Positions 47,159 through 57,627 of a DNA stretch of 64,000 nt are shown piece by piece. This stretch comes from Ctenosaura bakeri (Eukaryota > Chordata > Lepidosauria > Squamata > Iguanidae). The stretch spans positions 558,001 to 622,000 of the forward strand of contig CAOLHI010000398.1 in the NCBI GenBank assembly GCA_948474755.1. The letters run 5' to 3'. A program made the position numbers and the translations under genes. How positions within the stretch are numbered: position 1 is the stretch's first letter; every line of letters begins with the position of its first letter. The notes below the pieces were generated by a model. It did not search any database. It saw only the letters and a list, made by a program, of their open reading frames with translations, and was not told the DNA's origin.

Positions 47159-48149
47159 CAGTTGGCATGCCACTACCATAATATATCATAGTACCAGACA
47201 TAACATCCACAAGTATTTCTCATATACACATACATTAATTCACAGCCTTCTTACTATGCAAACAGTATACGTCACATCCCAGAGAAACCAGTAATCCCTT
47301 TACCAGATATTGAATACACCCCAGAGGAGGAGGAGGAGGAAGAGGAGGAGGAGAAGAAGGAATAATATCTTAAACATGTGAAGGATTTTACTCACTATGC
47401 TGATGCTATTCCTCTTTTCTTGCTTCTTGGCTCCAATAAACTGTGCTGGAGCAAGCTAACTGGTAAAAGAAAGATAAATTTGAGATAAGGAATCCTTTTC
47501 TCTTGATAAATGGTTCTGCTTCACTAGAGTCTGAGCCTAGAATTATAGGTGAAACTGGAGTATATAATTATTTTTTTAATACTAATATCAGTCACTTTTC
47601 ACATTGCTTAATTTAATACAATTATTTGCATACTGTTTAATTTTGCATTTGAACTAGTCACACTGTCCCACACCCCTGTGCCAATTACATATAGCCTTAG
47701 GTAGGTTCATGGACTACTTTAACCTTCTTCAGACATTATTAGCTCACAAAATTGACATTGCAGAAAGGCAAGATGAGGACCAGATGTGCTGAGGGAAGAT
47801 GTTAAAAAGAAAAACCTCCTTCTGCACTGTAGAGTTCCAGTGGGACTTAAACCAGAGAACTTTTTAGAACTCTTGTGTAACTGCATGCTCTCCAAGATTT
47901 CACAGACTAAAAGCAGGGCAGATGAGGCCAAGCAACATCAGAGTGTAGTCTTGGTGGCAAAAGTTAAGAATGAGGAAGAACATACAAGCTAGGAGAGGCT
48001 GCAGCAGTTTGCATTGCCTGAATCTATGGGGAAGGGCAAGATTCAATGCCTTGTTTCCTCTTCCTCCTTTACAAGTTAATTGAGTGACGACTGTTGTTTC
48101 ACTTTGGACTCAGTTTGCCCAATGGAAATAAGCCAAAAGGGGAAAGAAA
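47159..48149. other. Non-coding with a GGA-rich purine repeat
   Basis: GAGGAGGAGGAGGAAGAGG lies at 47325-47360. The frame at 47719-47992 has no domain I can name. Confidence 0.4.
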
Positions 48150-48153
48150 CTTA

Positions 48154-48342
48154 GGGCCTTTCCATGCAACACTGTTATAGTGCTATTATTCCAGTTTCCA
48201 ACATCCTGTGGAATTCTAGGGTTTGTAGTTTACCGAGGTCAAATTCTCTGGCTGAGAATTCTAAATGTTTCTCCCTAAACTGCAAACCTCAGGATTCCAT
48301 AGGATGTTGAAAGCACTACAACAGTGTAGTGTGGAAATGATC
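48154..48342. mobile_element. GGCC-terminal hairpin MITE, family 3 copy iv
   Basis: Starts GGGCCTTTCCATGCAACACTG and ends CAGTGTAGTGTGGAAATGATC, with TTA on both sides (48151-48153 and 48343-48345). Interior halves are inverted copies. 189 bp. Confidence 0.85.
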
Positions 48343-48588
48343 TTAGACATTTCAAAAGCAGCTGAAATAGTGGGATGACAGAAGATTAATCAAAGTGGGC
48401 AAATGACTATACCTGCCAGATTGGCTGTGACACATTTGCTGTAGTTGATTTTGTACAATTTTCTTTATTTCTAATCTTTGTCATAAAGATGAGATATCTG
48501 CATTCAAATGCTCTTTTTCACATCCAAAATGTGGGTGTATGCGTGATAAAATTAGGTGGTGATTTGGAGTTATGTAGGACCAAAAGAA

Positions 48589-48797
48589 AGAGCCAGCATG
48601 GCATAGTGGTTTGAGCATTGGACTGCGACTTGGGAGAGCAGAGTTTGATTCCCTACTCAATCATGGAAACCCACTGGATGACCTTGGGTGTATAATATAC
48701 TCTTCAGCCCCAGAAAACCTAGTGGTAGTTTTGCCTTAGGGTCACCATAAGTTGGAAACAACTTGAATGCACACAACAAAAACAGCACTCAAACAGA
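48589..48797 (+). mobile_element. Sauria SINE with a perfect 10-bp target duplication
   Basis: ACCAAAAGAA precedes (48579-48588) and follows (48798-48807) the element. The head AGAGCCAGCATGGCATAGTG, B box AGTTTGATTCC, body CCCACTGGATGACCTTGGG and ACACAACA tail are all intact. This is the best-preserved SINE in the window. Confidence 0.93.
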
Positions 48798-48807
48798 ACC
48801 AAAAGAA

Positions 48808-50250
48808 TGTATAGGGCAAATATTTCTTTAAAGGCTACAGTGGGATTACTCTAGAACAACCTGCATGCTCTAAATTGCAGTGCATCATGAGCAAAAAATA
48901 AACACAGACAGTTTTGTATATATTTTTTCTTATACTATAGTGTTTTTTCTTCTTTATTTTAAAGATGTAGATTATCTATCAATCATATGTAGTGATTTCT
49001 TGGTAAATGCAAGTCTGCTAAAAGCATGGGATAATGGCATATTTTTCAAACTGATGATTTTTTGACAGAGGAAGTACAAGGAGGATCAAGAAATGATTTT
49101 GGCAAAGATTCATGAGAATTAAATGAAACTTTGTAAATAGTTTTAATATGGCTCTTAGTTCAGACACTTTGGAGAGCTGTGTTTATTCTACACTTTTAAA
49201 AGTGCAGAATGTAGAACTGAGTACTGAATTAAGTTATATGAAGATCATTGCTATGAAAATTGAAATGAAAAGAAAATATATTAAAGGGTTTCCTGGGAAT
49301 TACAGCTCTCTGACTTACTGGCTGCTGATTTTGTGGCTCGGGATGGCAGCATGCTCACAGTCATCTTGGGCTCCCATTTCAGCTGGCTTCTTCCCCTTTT
49401 GTTGACTGGCTACATGGGCAGCATGTCTTCCCCCTTCCCAGTGTTCTTCAGGGCCAGTGTTGCCTGGGTAAGTTCAATTCATTGGCTGTCTCCTTACCTG
49501 GACCAAAGCTGGAAGGTTTTCCCCTTTGTCCAGAGGGAAAGTATTTATTCAGGTCCCCAGCTGGCGGGTGCTCACTTCTTCCTGGATCATCTTCCCACCA
49601 CCTCTCCTTTGGTCTGGTATTGTGTTTGTTTATGAGTTTGTACCTTTGTCACAAGTTTGGGGCAGTTGACATGGATCAGTGATCCAGGATGTTGTTGCTG
49701 GTGCATTTCGGTTTGATGTTTTTGACATCCCCTTGTTTTGTATTGGGTGTAATGCAGAGGTGGTTTTGGGCATACACAGCATTGGAAGGTCCAGTTTCCC
49801 CCTGCAGTTGAAGTGGTTGGCTGATTCTTTGCCAGCTGTGACATGGGTTTCAGTTTTGACTGGTTATCTGGTCTCATCAGTCAATGGGTGGGTTGGCTAC
49901 TGCCCGGGTCCAGAACCATGCGCATGCCAACCCTGTTATCAGCCGTAACCAAATAAATTTGTGGCCATTTTCCCCTCCAATTCCTGTGAGTGCTGTGTTT
50001 CCTTCAAGCACCTCTTCTTGCTCATGAGCACTCAATAACATTTCCAGTTGTGAGGTCATAACACCCCAGCCTCCTACCTACATCTTTCCCCTTTTCATTG
50101 ACATGCATCAGCAGATTAAATTATACAAAGTAATTAAAATATGCAAAATGTTTTTCACTTTATCAGAGTGGGCAAAATTAGGCTGTGGCCCACATGTAGC
50201 CCATCATGATCATTTCCTTGTTTGAATAAAGGTTTCTACTAGATGAAAAA
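48808..50250. other. Non-coding; possible LTR-like end at 49950-50061
   Basis: From about 49300 the composition is less AT-rich. AATAAATTTGTGGCCATTTT at about 49952, followed by a C- and T-rich stretch ending GGTCATAACA, resembles the R-U5 end of an LTR, but no matching start was found. The 85-100-codon frames across 49148-49948 carry no domain and are not called. Confidence 0.35.
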
Positions 50251-50470
50251 AAGAACATAGGCATTGTGTAGCAGTTTGTGTGTTGGACTAGATCTCTGGG
50301 TGGCCCGTGTTCAAATCCACACACAGCCAAACCTTGTGGAAGATTTGAGGGAAATTACCCTCTTATCAGTCACATAGCAAGGCACTGGCAAACTCCACTG
50401 AACAAATCTTGCCAAATTTCACCTTGAAGTTACCATAAGTCAGAAATGCCTTGAAGGCACACAATAACAA
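50251..50470 (+). mobile_element. Sauria SINE, diverged
   Basis: Head TGTAGCAGTTTGTGTGTTGG, B-box region TGTTCAAATCC, the AAACTCCACTGAACAAATC block missing from shorter copies, and the tail CTTGAAGGCACACAATAACAA. It is longer than the copies at 33603 and 48589. Confidence 0.8.
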
Positions 50471-51870
50471 ATGGAGGAAAAGGTGAAAAGGACATGCCAA
50501 ATTCCAAAAGTGTTATGAAATGACCAGTACCATGCTTCTCAGAAATGTGAGGAGTTCAACTATTTTCTGGAAAAAAAAAATACTGCCCTAGTTTTGGATG
50601 ACGTGAGGTGGACATCAAGGGGCCTTAGGGGTTTCACTCTGCTCCCTTGGCACTGTTTATGTTCCTTGCCACAGAACCTCTATAATTCAATGAAGTGACA
50701 GTGAAAACATGTTAGCTGGGAGATTATCATACTGAGGTGTCCTCTCTGATGATCTCTGTGCTCTACAGAAGAAAACCAGTCAGGAGGCCAAATTTTGTGT
50801 ACGATATAGGAGTGGGGCCAGTGCTCACTTCCAGTTCTCCTGATTTATGTCATCAGTTTTATGTATCCAGATAGAGTACAGTTAGATAAAATTGCTGCTG
50901 AATTTTTATTTGAAAACATAACTTTGCGCTTTGGGCTGCTGTATGGTTTCTGTAATTATTAATATGTACAAGTTTGGGTGGGCAAATGGTTATAGATAGG
51001 ATAATGATATGGATTTATAAGAACATTCAGCAACATTTCTTCTGTGCCTTTCAGCTAGACAAGTAAGTTGTGCTTTTGTTTTATGGTTTCTGTGAGGAAA
51101 GAGTGCTGCCTTGGCTTTAGCTTGCATGAAATGCTGCCTCCAGATTCTTAACTTACACAAAGCAGACTCAACATGTCATGTCAGGTTTCAGGAGATATAT
51201 TGGTTCCTACCAAGGTATCAAATTAGCTTTAAAAGCACTTTGAGTTATCACTCAGTGAGCAATTTGGGGCAACTGATGTTTTGACGGAAGTAAAAGTCTG
51301 AGTGCAGCACTAGCTGCCTCAGAAATTATGTGATGCTGTTCTACAAGCTATTTCCAACCTAAGATTTATCCCCTTTTTGGTTTTGAAATGCCACCACAGG
51401 AGACTCATTTACATCTTAACTTATGTTTTCTCTTTTAGCACCAACTTATGGTCTATAACAGTAGAGAACACTTTTGCATTTTTATGTTTTGTTTTATTGT
51501 AAAGTGAATTGGGATTCATTTGCATGAAAGGAAGGATAGAAATGCAGTCTGTATTATGTTGTGTTATGACAAGCCCAGTAATCTCCAGGCTTCCTATCAT
51601 TAATGAACTCATTTCATAGATTGCTAATTTTGTCAATGAGGAGCAACAATGGGTCCTTTTCATATGAGGCATGTTGCCTTACAGAGCTCATATCCACTTG
51701 CCCAATCCATGATGGCGCCTTCTCAGTTCAAGACCAAGGCTTGGGCATGTATGTCACTCTCATCATGGGCCAAATCCCTGCCTCAGGGATGCCACACACA
51801 TAAACTCGCAGAGCATGCACACACACTTGTGTTTGGGGCAGTTTACCTATCAAACAAGGACTAACAAGAA
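50471..51870. other. Non-coding sequence upstream of the DIRS element
   Basis: No gene or repeat head was recognised. Short frames at 51421-51864 overlap on both strands and show no domain. Confidence 0.4.
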
Positions 51871-52032
51871 TTCTTCTTCGTGGTCTCTGTGCCTCATACA
51901 TTAGGAGCTTTCGTGCCTGCGCAGTAGCATACAGAAAATTCTAGAGCTTAGTAGCTTGGCGGGAACCCCTCCCCCATGCCGGTACTGCGCATGCTCAGCC
52001 TGCCGAGCAACAGTCACTCCTCAGTTCTTTTT
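51871..52032 (+). repeat. DIRS left inverted terminal repeat
   Basis: TTCTTCTTCGTGGTCTCTGT at the outer edge, through GCGGGAACCCCTCCCCCATG, to CACTCCTCAGTTCT. It is the inverted counterpart of 60641-60796 with several substitutions and small indels. Its first 35 nt are an exact complement of 60491-60525. Confidence 0.92.
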
Positions 52033-52069
52033 GTCCACTGTTGCGTACAGAAGGTTCTCTTAATGGCTT

Positions 52070-54506
52070 GTGCTTTTCGTCAAAAATTCTTCTGGTTTTC
52101 GTCTTCGTCTTCGTTTTGGACTAACGGTTTTTGGATTTAGGACTGGCTTCTTGGATTTAGACCCCCTTTTCCCCCTTCTTTCTTCGCTTCTCGTTCCTCG
52201 ATTTTTCGATCTACTTCTATCTTCTCCTTCCGGATGCTTGTCTATGTCGGCCCTTTTCAAGAAGTGCGTCTCCTGTGTTCGCAAAATCACCCAATCCAAC
52301 AACCATCACCAGTGTCTCTTCTGCCTGGGTGAGACCCACAACGTTAAAGCCTGCCTGGTTTGCCACGAATTTACCCATCAAACGCTGTGAAACTGCTTGG
52401 TGAGGCTCAAGTCTCACTGTTGGGAGGAATCCTTGAAGGTAAAGGACGAGGCGACTATGTCGGATAAGGCTAAATTGGCAGCTACTCCATCCTCGGCGTT
52501 GGCGGCTGCAGAACCATCGACCTCATCGGTACCGGGCTCGGTACCGATAATGAAGCTACCGAAGATACCGAAGCTGTCTGCCCAGACTCGGGAGTCGCCT
52601 GCGGGCTCGCAAGCCTCCTCTTCCTCCAAGCCTCTAACAGCGGCTCAATGGAAATGTCCACCATCTATGGACGTAAAAGAAAAGGAGAAGGAGAAGAAGA
52701 AAAAGAGGAAGGAGAAGAGACGCCCTCCTGTTGAAGAGCCTCGACCTCTCACACCTCCGCCGACCCTGCCCACCGAAGAACCCGTGGAGCAGTCAGATGT
52801 ACAGGAGGTTCTTGAGCTGTCGAATGAGGAGCCGGCCGAGGAGGCCGTGCACCCTGAACTGACCGAACAAGCGGTTGAGAGACCCCAGTCAGCTCACCGT
52901 GAGTCGGTAGACCTCCGGGAAGAGGCTGTGACCAGACATCGGCCTTCACCTAGCCAGCACCCAGCCTCTCGGAGAAGCCTCTCCCACTCCCGCTCTCGCT
53001 CTCCTGAATGGAGAGTTAGGGCCTCCATCTCCTCGCCATTGGGAGATGCACCCAGAGAGAACCCACTCTCGGGACTTGGTATACACCTCTGCCTCCTATC
53101 TTGGCAGGTATGGTCATGAACATCTCTGGCATGAGTACCTGGGGTCCTACCACTCCTACTCCCCCTCTTATAGGGATAGGTACCACGTGTACCCACAGTA
53201 CTGGTCGCCTCTCAGGCGTTCCTGGTCTCTGCCTCGCAGGCGATCCCACTCACCCTCGCAGGAGGCACGCCGGCCATACAAAAGGCTGCCAGAGAGGTCT
53301 CCCTCCTCACAATACCGGAGGTCCAGAGAGCCTTCCCCTCGCTACAGGGCAGTGTCACCGCCCCCAAGGGTAACAGCGACCGCGACGCGTCCCATGGAGG
53401 AAGTCACCACGGCTCAAGTGGGAGATTCATCCACGAGGACAACGCAGGCTGAATCATCTACAAGGACCATGCAGGCTGAGCACTCTCGTTCCTCGGCTAC
53501 ACCTGCTAAACCAGCACCGACTAGCACCGCTGCTACACAAACTAAGAAGGCGGCGACAACGAAGACGCATCATCGACCCCAGCCGTGGAGAAAAGGGCAG
53601 AACGGTCCGCGTCAACTGCGGCCATGGAGAAAAGTGCAGAATGGTCCTCATCCTCCTCGTCATCGGAGTCGTACGAGTCAGAGTCTGATTCGGGAGATTC
53701 GACACCATCCTCCCATGAGTTGCCTCCGCTCAAGTTTGGAGAACTGGCTCCGGACGCCACTCCTGAAGACGTCCGTCAGTTCTCCATGATTCTTCTGTGG
53801 ATGGCAACGAAGTTGGGCTTGAAGGTGACAGATCCAGGCCCGACAGCACAGGACCCCATTTTCCAGTACCTGTAGACATGTCTGTCATCTACTGTGCCAC
53901 TGCCTTTCTTGGCCATGCTCCTGGATGCCCTCAAACAGCCATGGGATAAGCCAGCTTGAGCACAACCTATACGCCATAGGTTAGAGAACTTGTACAGGAC
54001 CCAGAAGGAGAACGTGGACTTCTTGTTTAACCACCTGGTCCCCAATTCCATCATGGTGGAGTCGACCCAGACCAAAGGCGGTACCAAGGCCGCACATGAC
54101 ACCACCGGACTGGGAGGGCTGGAAACTTGATAACTTCGGCCGACGGTTTTAATCTGCATCTTCTCTGGCTGTCCGGGTCCTGAACACCATGGCTTGCATC
54201 ACCGCATACCACAGAAACATCCTGGACCGGCTCGCCTCTCTCCTGGAGGACCTTCCCGATGACTCTCGGGCATCTGCTATCCAGCTGCACAAGGAGGCAG
54301 TCGCGTTGGCAACTCAACAACTTGCCTCCTTGCGACACGCTGTGGAAGCGACCTCGAGGGTGATGGCCGGGTCGGTTGTCCTTAGGCGGCATGCGTGGCT
54401 GAGATTGTCAGGGCTTCAGGAGGATGGCCGTAGGAGGATTGAAGATCTCCCTTTTGATGGCCAGGGACTTTTTCATTCCTCCACAGATGAGGCCATAGAA
54501 TCATAG
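52070..54506 (+). pseudogene. DIRS gag-like ORF, first part, frameshifted
   Basis: The first frame holds a Cys/His cluster (CVSCVRK, then HQCLFCLGETHNVKACLVC) that fits the zinc-binding motif of DIRS gag proteins. An Arg/Ser-rich low-complexity region follows, then a conserved end with RRHAWLRLSGL and DLPFDGQGLF. The chain is broken: TGA at 52388 and 53957 and TAG at 53873 in one frame, with the frame changing near 53050-53120, again near 53590 and again near 54130. The reading stops where the CR1 begins. RNA-binding/capsid role is from the family, not shown here. Confidence 0.75.
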
Positions 54507-54579
54507 AATCATAAAAATCTAGAGTTGGAAGAGACCACACAGGCCATCCAGTCCAACTCCCTGCCATGCAGGAACACCC

Positions 54580-56838
54580 TCAAAGCAATCCCGACAGATG
54601 GCCATCAAGCCTCTGCTTAAAAACCTCCAAGGAAGGAGACTCCACTATACTCCGAGGCAGCATATTCCACTGCCGGACAGCCTTGACTGTCAGGAAGTTC
54701 TTCCTGAGGTTCAGGTGGAATCTCCTTTCCTGCAGCTTGAATCCATTGCTCCTTGTCCTGGTCTCTGGAGCAGCAGAAAACAAGCCCTCTCCTTCCTCTA
54801 CCTGGCATCCCTCCAAATATTTAAACATGGCTATCATGTCCCCTCTTAACCTTCTCTTCTGCAGACTAAACATACCCAGCTCTCTAAGTCTATCCTCATA
54901 GGGCATGGCTTCCAGGCCTCTCACCATTTCGGTCGCTCTCCTCTGGACTTGCTCCAGCTTGTCAATATCCTTCTTGAATTGGGGTGCCCAGAACTGGACA
55001 CAGTATTCAAGATGGGGTCTAAGCAAAGCAGAGTAGAGTGGTACCAGTACCTCTCTCGATCTAGACACCATACTCCTATTGATGCAGCCAAGAATTGCAT
55101 TGGCTTTCTTGGCTGCCGCATCACACTGCTGGCTCATGTTCAGCTTGTGGTCTATGAGGACTCCTAGATCCTTTTCACACGTACTGCTATCCAGCCACGT
55201 GTCCCGCATCCTATATTTCTGTATTTCATTTTTTCTACCTAAGTGTAGGACCTTACACTTCCCTCTGTTGAATTTCATTTTGTTCGCCTTGGCCCAGCTC
55301 TCCAATCTATCCAGGTCATTTTGAATTTTGATCCTGTCCTCAGGCATATTAGCAACCCCTCCGAATTTGGTATCATCTGCAAATTTGATGAGCATGCCCT
55401 CTATTCCTTCACCCAAGTCTTTGATAAAAATGTTGAACAGCACTGGGCCCAGGACAGAACCCTGTGGCACCGCGCTAGTCACTTCTGTCCAGGATGAAAA
55501 GCAGCCATTCATGACCACCCTTTGGGTTTGGTCAGTCAACCAATTACAAATCCAACTAACAGTAGCTCTGTCCAGCCCACATTTTACTAGCTTCTTTGCA
55601 AGAATGTCATGGGGAACTTTGTCGAAGGCCTTACTGAAATCGAGGTATGCTACATCCACAGCATTCCCTTCATCTATCAAACTAGTAACTCTATCATAAA
55701 AAGAGATAAGATTATTCTGGCATGACTTATTTTTGAGAAATCCATGTTGACTTCTCGTGATTACCACGTTGCTTTCTAAATGATTAGAAACTGACTGCTT
55801 AATGATCTGCTCCAGGATCTTTCCAGGTACTGATGTCAGGCTGACTGGGTGATAATTGTTTGGGTCCTCTTTTTTTCCCTTCTTGAAGATGGGGATAACA
55901 TTTGCTCTCTTCCAGTCTGCTGGAACTTCTCCTGTCCTCCAAGATTTCTCAAAGATTATAGCAAGCGGTTCCGAAATGACCTCTGCCAGCTCTTTTAATA
56001 TCCTAGGATGCAATTCATCTGGCCCTAGTGACTTGAATTCATCCAATGTGGCCAGGTATTCCTGTACCACCTCTCTACCTATTATGTGCCTCATTTCCTC
56101 TGCTTCCTCCCCTGCTCCCCAACCGCCAGGTTGAGTGCTTGTATCCTTCTGGGAAAAAACTGAGGCAAAGAAGGTGTTAAGTAGTTCTTCCCTTTCTCTT
56201 CCCCCTGTGAGTAATTCGCCATCTTCTCTGCGCAGCGACCCTACTGTCTCCTTCTTTTTCTTTTTGCTGAGGACATATTTAAAAAAACCCTTTTTATTGT
56301 TTTTAATGTCTCTGGCCAGCCTAAGTTCATTCTGTGCTTTAGCCTTTCTGACTTCCTCCCTACATCTCCTAGCTACTTGCTTAAATTCTTCTTTGGTGAT
56401 TTCCCCATTCTTCCATTTCGTATACATGTTTCTCTTAACACTTAGCTCAGCTGAGAGTTCTTTAGTCAACCATTCTGGTTTCTTCAGATGCCTTCCATTT
56501 TTCCTCCTTATTGGCACAGTTTTAGACTGTGCCTTCAGTATCTCCTTTTTAAGGAACTCCCATGCCTCCTGAACTCCTTTCCCTTTCACTATTCCTGACC
56601 ACGGAATTCCAGCCAGCAGCTCCCTAAGTTTACAGAAGTCCGCTTTTTTAAAATCTAAGATGAGTGTCTGGCTACACTTATCTTCTCCTTCCCACTGAAT
56701 ACCAAATTCCAACAGGGCATGGTCACTCCCCACTAAAGATCCAACCACTTCTACCTCATTAACAAGGTCATCCCTGTTGGTCAGGATCAGATCTAGAATA
56801 TTTGATCCCCTTGTGGCCTCTTCCACCTTCTGGACCAT
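54580..56838 (-). CDS. CR1 ORF2 protein, open reverse transcriptase part (752 codons)
   Basis: This frame runs 752 codons from an internal Met to a stop near the CR1 3' end. RT blocks in order, by residue of this frame: ANVIPIFKKGKKEDPNNYHP at about 310-330, SQHGFLKNKSC at about 365, YLDFSKAFDKVPHD at about 400 (first catalytic Asp), VPQGSVLGPVLFNIF at about 460, FADDTKFGG at about 490 (the catalytic DD), then ESWAKANKMKFN and HLGRKN. The C-terminal domain (LEQVQRRATEMVRGL, RRLRGDMIAMFKYL, VRQWNMLPRSI) follows. CR1 RT copies its own RNA by target-primed reverse transcription. The same frame is open further upstream to about 56955, with no Met there, so the Met used here is nominal and not a native start. 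Because the copy lacks its 5' end it probably cannot move by itself. Antisense to the surrounding DIRS. Confidence 0.9.
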   Translation of the reverse strand: MVQKVEEATRGSNILDLILTNRDDLVNEVEVVGSLVGSDHALLEFGIQWEGEDKCSQTLILDFKKADFCKLRELLAGIPWSGIVKGKGVQEAWEFLKKEILKAQSKTVPIRRKNGRHLKKPEWLTKELSAELSVKRNMYTKWKNGEITKEEFKQVARRCREEVRKAKAQNELRLARDIKNNKKGFFKYVLSKKKKKETVGSLRREDGELLTGGREREELLNTFFASVFSQKDTSTQPGGWGAGEEAEEMRHIIGREVVQEYLATLDEFKSLGPDELHPRILKELAEVISEPLAIIFEKSWRTGEVPADWKRANVIPIFKKGKKEDPNNYHPVSLTSVPGKILEQIIKQSVSNHLESNVVITRSQHGFLKNKSCQNNLISFYDRVTSLIDEGNAVDVAYLDFSKAFDKVPHDILAKKLVKCGLDRATVSWICNWLTDQTQRVVMNGCFSSWTEVTSAVPQGSVLGPVLFNIFIKDLGEGIEGMLIKFADDTKFGGVANMPEDRIKIQNDLDRLESWAKANKMKFNRGKCKVLHLGRKNEIQKYRMRDTWLDSSTCEKDLGVLIDHKLNMSQQCDAAAKKANAILGCINRSMVSRSREVLVPLYSALLRPHLEYCVQFWAPQFKKDIDKLEQVQRRATEMVRGLEAMPYEDRLRELGMFSLQKRRLRGDMIAMFKYLEGCQVEEGEGLFSAAPETRTRSNGFKLQERRFHLNLRKNFLTVKAVRQWNMLPRSIVESPSLEVFKQRLDGHLSGLL

Positions 56839-57254
56839 GAAGTTGTCTTCAAGACAAGCAAGAAACTTGCTGGACCTTGCTGTCTTGGCAGAGTTTGACT
56901 GCCAGCATATATCTGGGTAATTGAAATCTCCAATTATTACTGTATCTCTCCTCTTTTAATGTGTAGTCATTTGGTTGAGGAAGGCATCATTCAAGACCTG
57001 AGACTGGGTTGGAGGTCTGTAGTAAACCCCCACCAGAATATTCCTATTGTTTCTCACTTTCTTAATTCTTACCCAAATGTTCTAGACCTGGCTTTCTGGA
57101 TTTAGGTCCTGGATCTCTTCACAGGTGAAAACTTCCTTGACATACAAGGCTACTCCTCCTCCTTTCTTGTTTGGTCTATTTTTACAGAATAGGCTATACC
57201 CCTCTATTCCTATATTCCAATCATGAGACTCATCCCACCAGGTCTCAGTGATGC
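56839..57254 (-). pseudogene. CR1 ORF2 endonuclease C-terminal part, two stops
   Basis: It continues in the same frame as the 752-codon RT. Blocks seen: GITETWWDESHDWN, KKGGGVALYVK, VGVYYRPPTQ, and IIGDFNYPDICW, the last containing the GDFN motif of AP-type endonucleases. Only TAG (57082-57084 on plus as CTA) and TAA (56956-56958 as TTA) interrupt it. The N-terminal third of the domain, with other catalytic residues, is missing. Confidence 0.85.
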
Positions 57255-57281
57255 CTATCAAATCGTGATGCCTATCAAATC
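57248..57281. repeat. 17-bp tandem duplication at the CR1 5' junction
   Basis: GTGATGCCTATCAAATC is present twice head to tail (57248-57264 and 57265-57281), directly before the DIRS sequence resumes. Confidence 0.95.
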
Positions 57282-57282
57282 G

Positions 57283-57627
57283 CCATGGACCAAGTCATCA
57301 AGGCCCGACTGACGGCCAAGAAGATGGGCATCAACCAGCTGCAATCTCGCCACAGCTTCGGTTCACGTCAGTCCTGGCGTAGGTCCTCTGCCTCTTCCTA
57401 CCAACAGTCAGTGCGTTCCGCGGCCTCCCGGCCCTCTACTTCGTCTGCCACGCGAATACCTCTTCGGAGATGCCCATCCTCTTCTTCCAAGAAGTGTTCG
57501 TCGGGCATGAAGTCAAGGTTTTGACTGCCTTCGCAGGTCACCACCGATACCATCCTTCCGCTTCTCAACATCCCCGGAAGATTGACCGAGCCTGGCCAGA
57601 CGCCTTGCAGACTGGACGGCAGTCACC
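57283..57627 (+). pseudogene. DIRS gag, remainder after the CR1
   Basis: AMDQVIKARLTAKKMGINQL, then SFGSRQSWRRSSASSYQQS, resumes exactly where gag was cut at 54494. A Ser/Arg-rich C-terminus ends at 57522. The frame through 57525-57627 leads into RT and is not clearly assigned. Confidence 0.75.

Larger units (their letters stand above)
54490..57283 (-). mobile_element. CR1 LINE, 5'-truncated, inserted in the DIRS gag
   Basis: The 3' terminus on the minus strand is the ATTCTATG-type octamer repeat (CATAGAATCATAGAATCAT on plus) diagnostic of CR1. The body encodes the end of the AP endonuclease and a complete RT. It is truncated within the endonuclease (GITETWWDES). DIRS gag reads DEA on one side and continues AMDQVIKA in the same frame on the other, so the insertion point is exact. 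GCCAT occurs at both junctions, either a short duplication or shared bases. Confidence 0.93.

Noticed and set aside
53542..53760. Minus-strand acidic frame within the DIRS gag
   Set aside because: It is the antisense shadow of the Ser/Arg-rich gag region.
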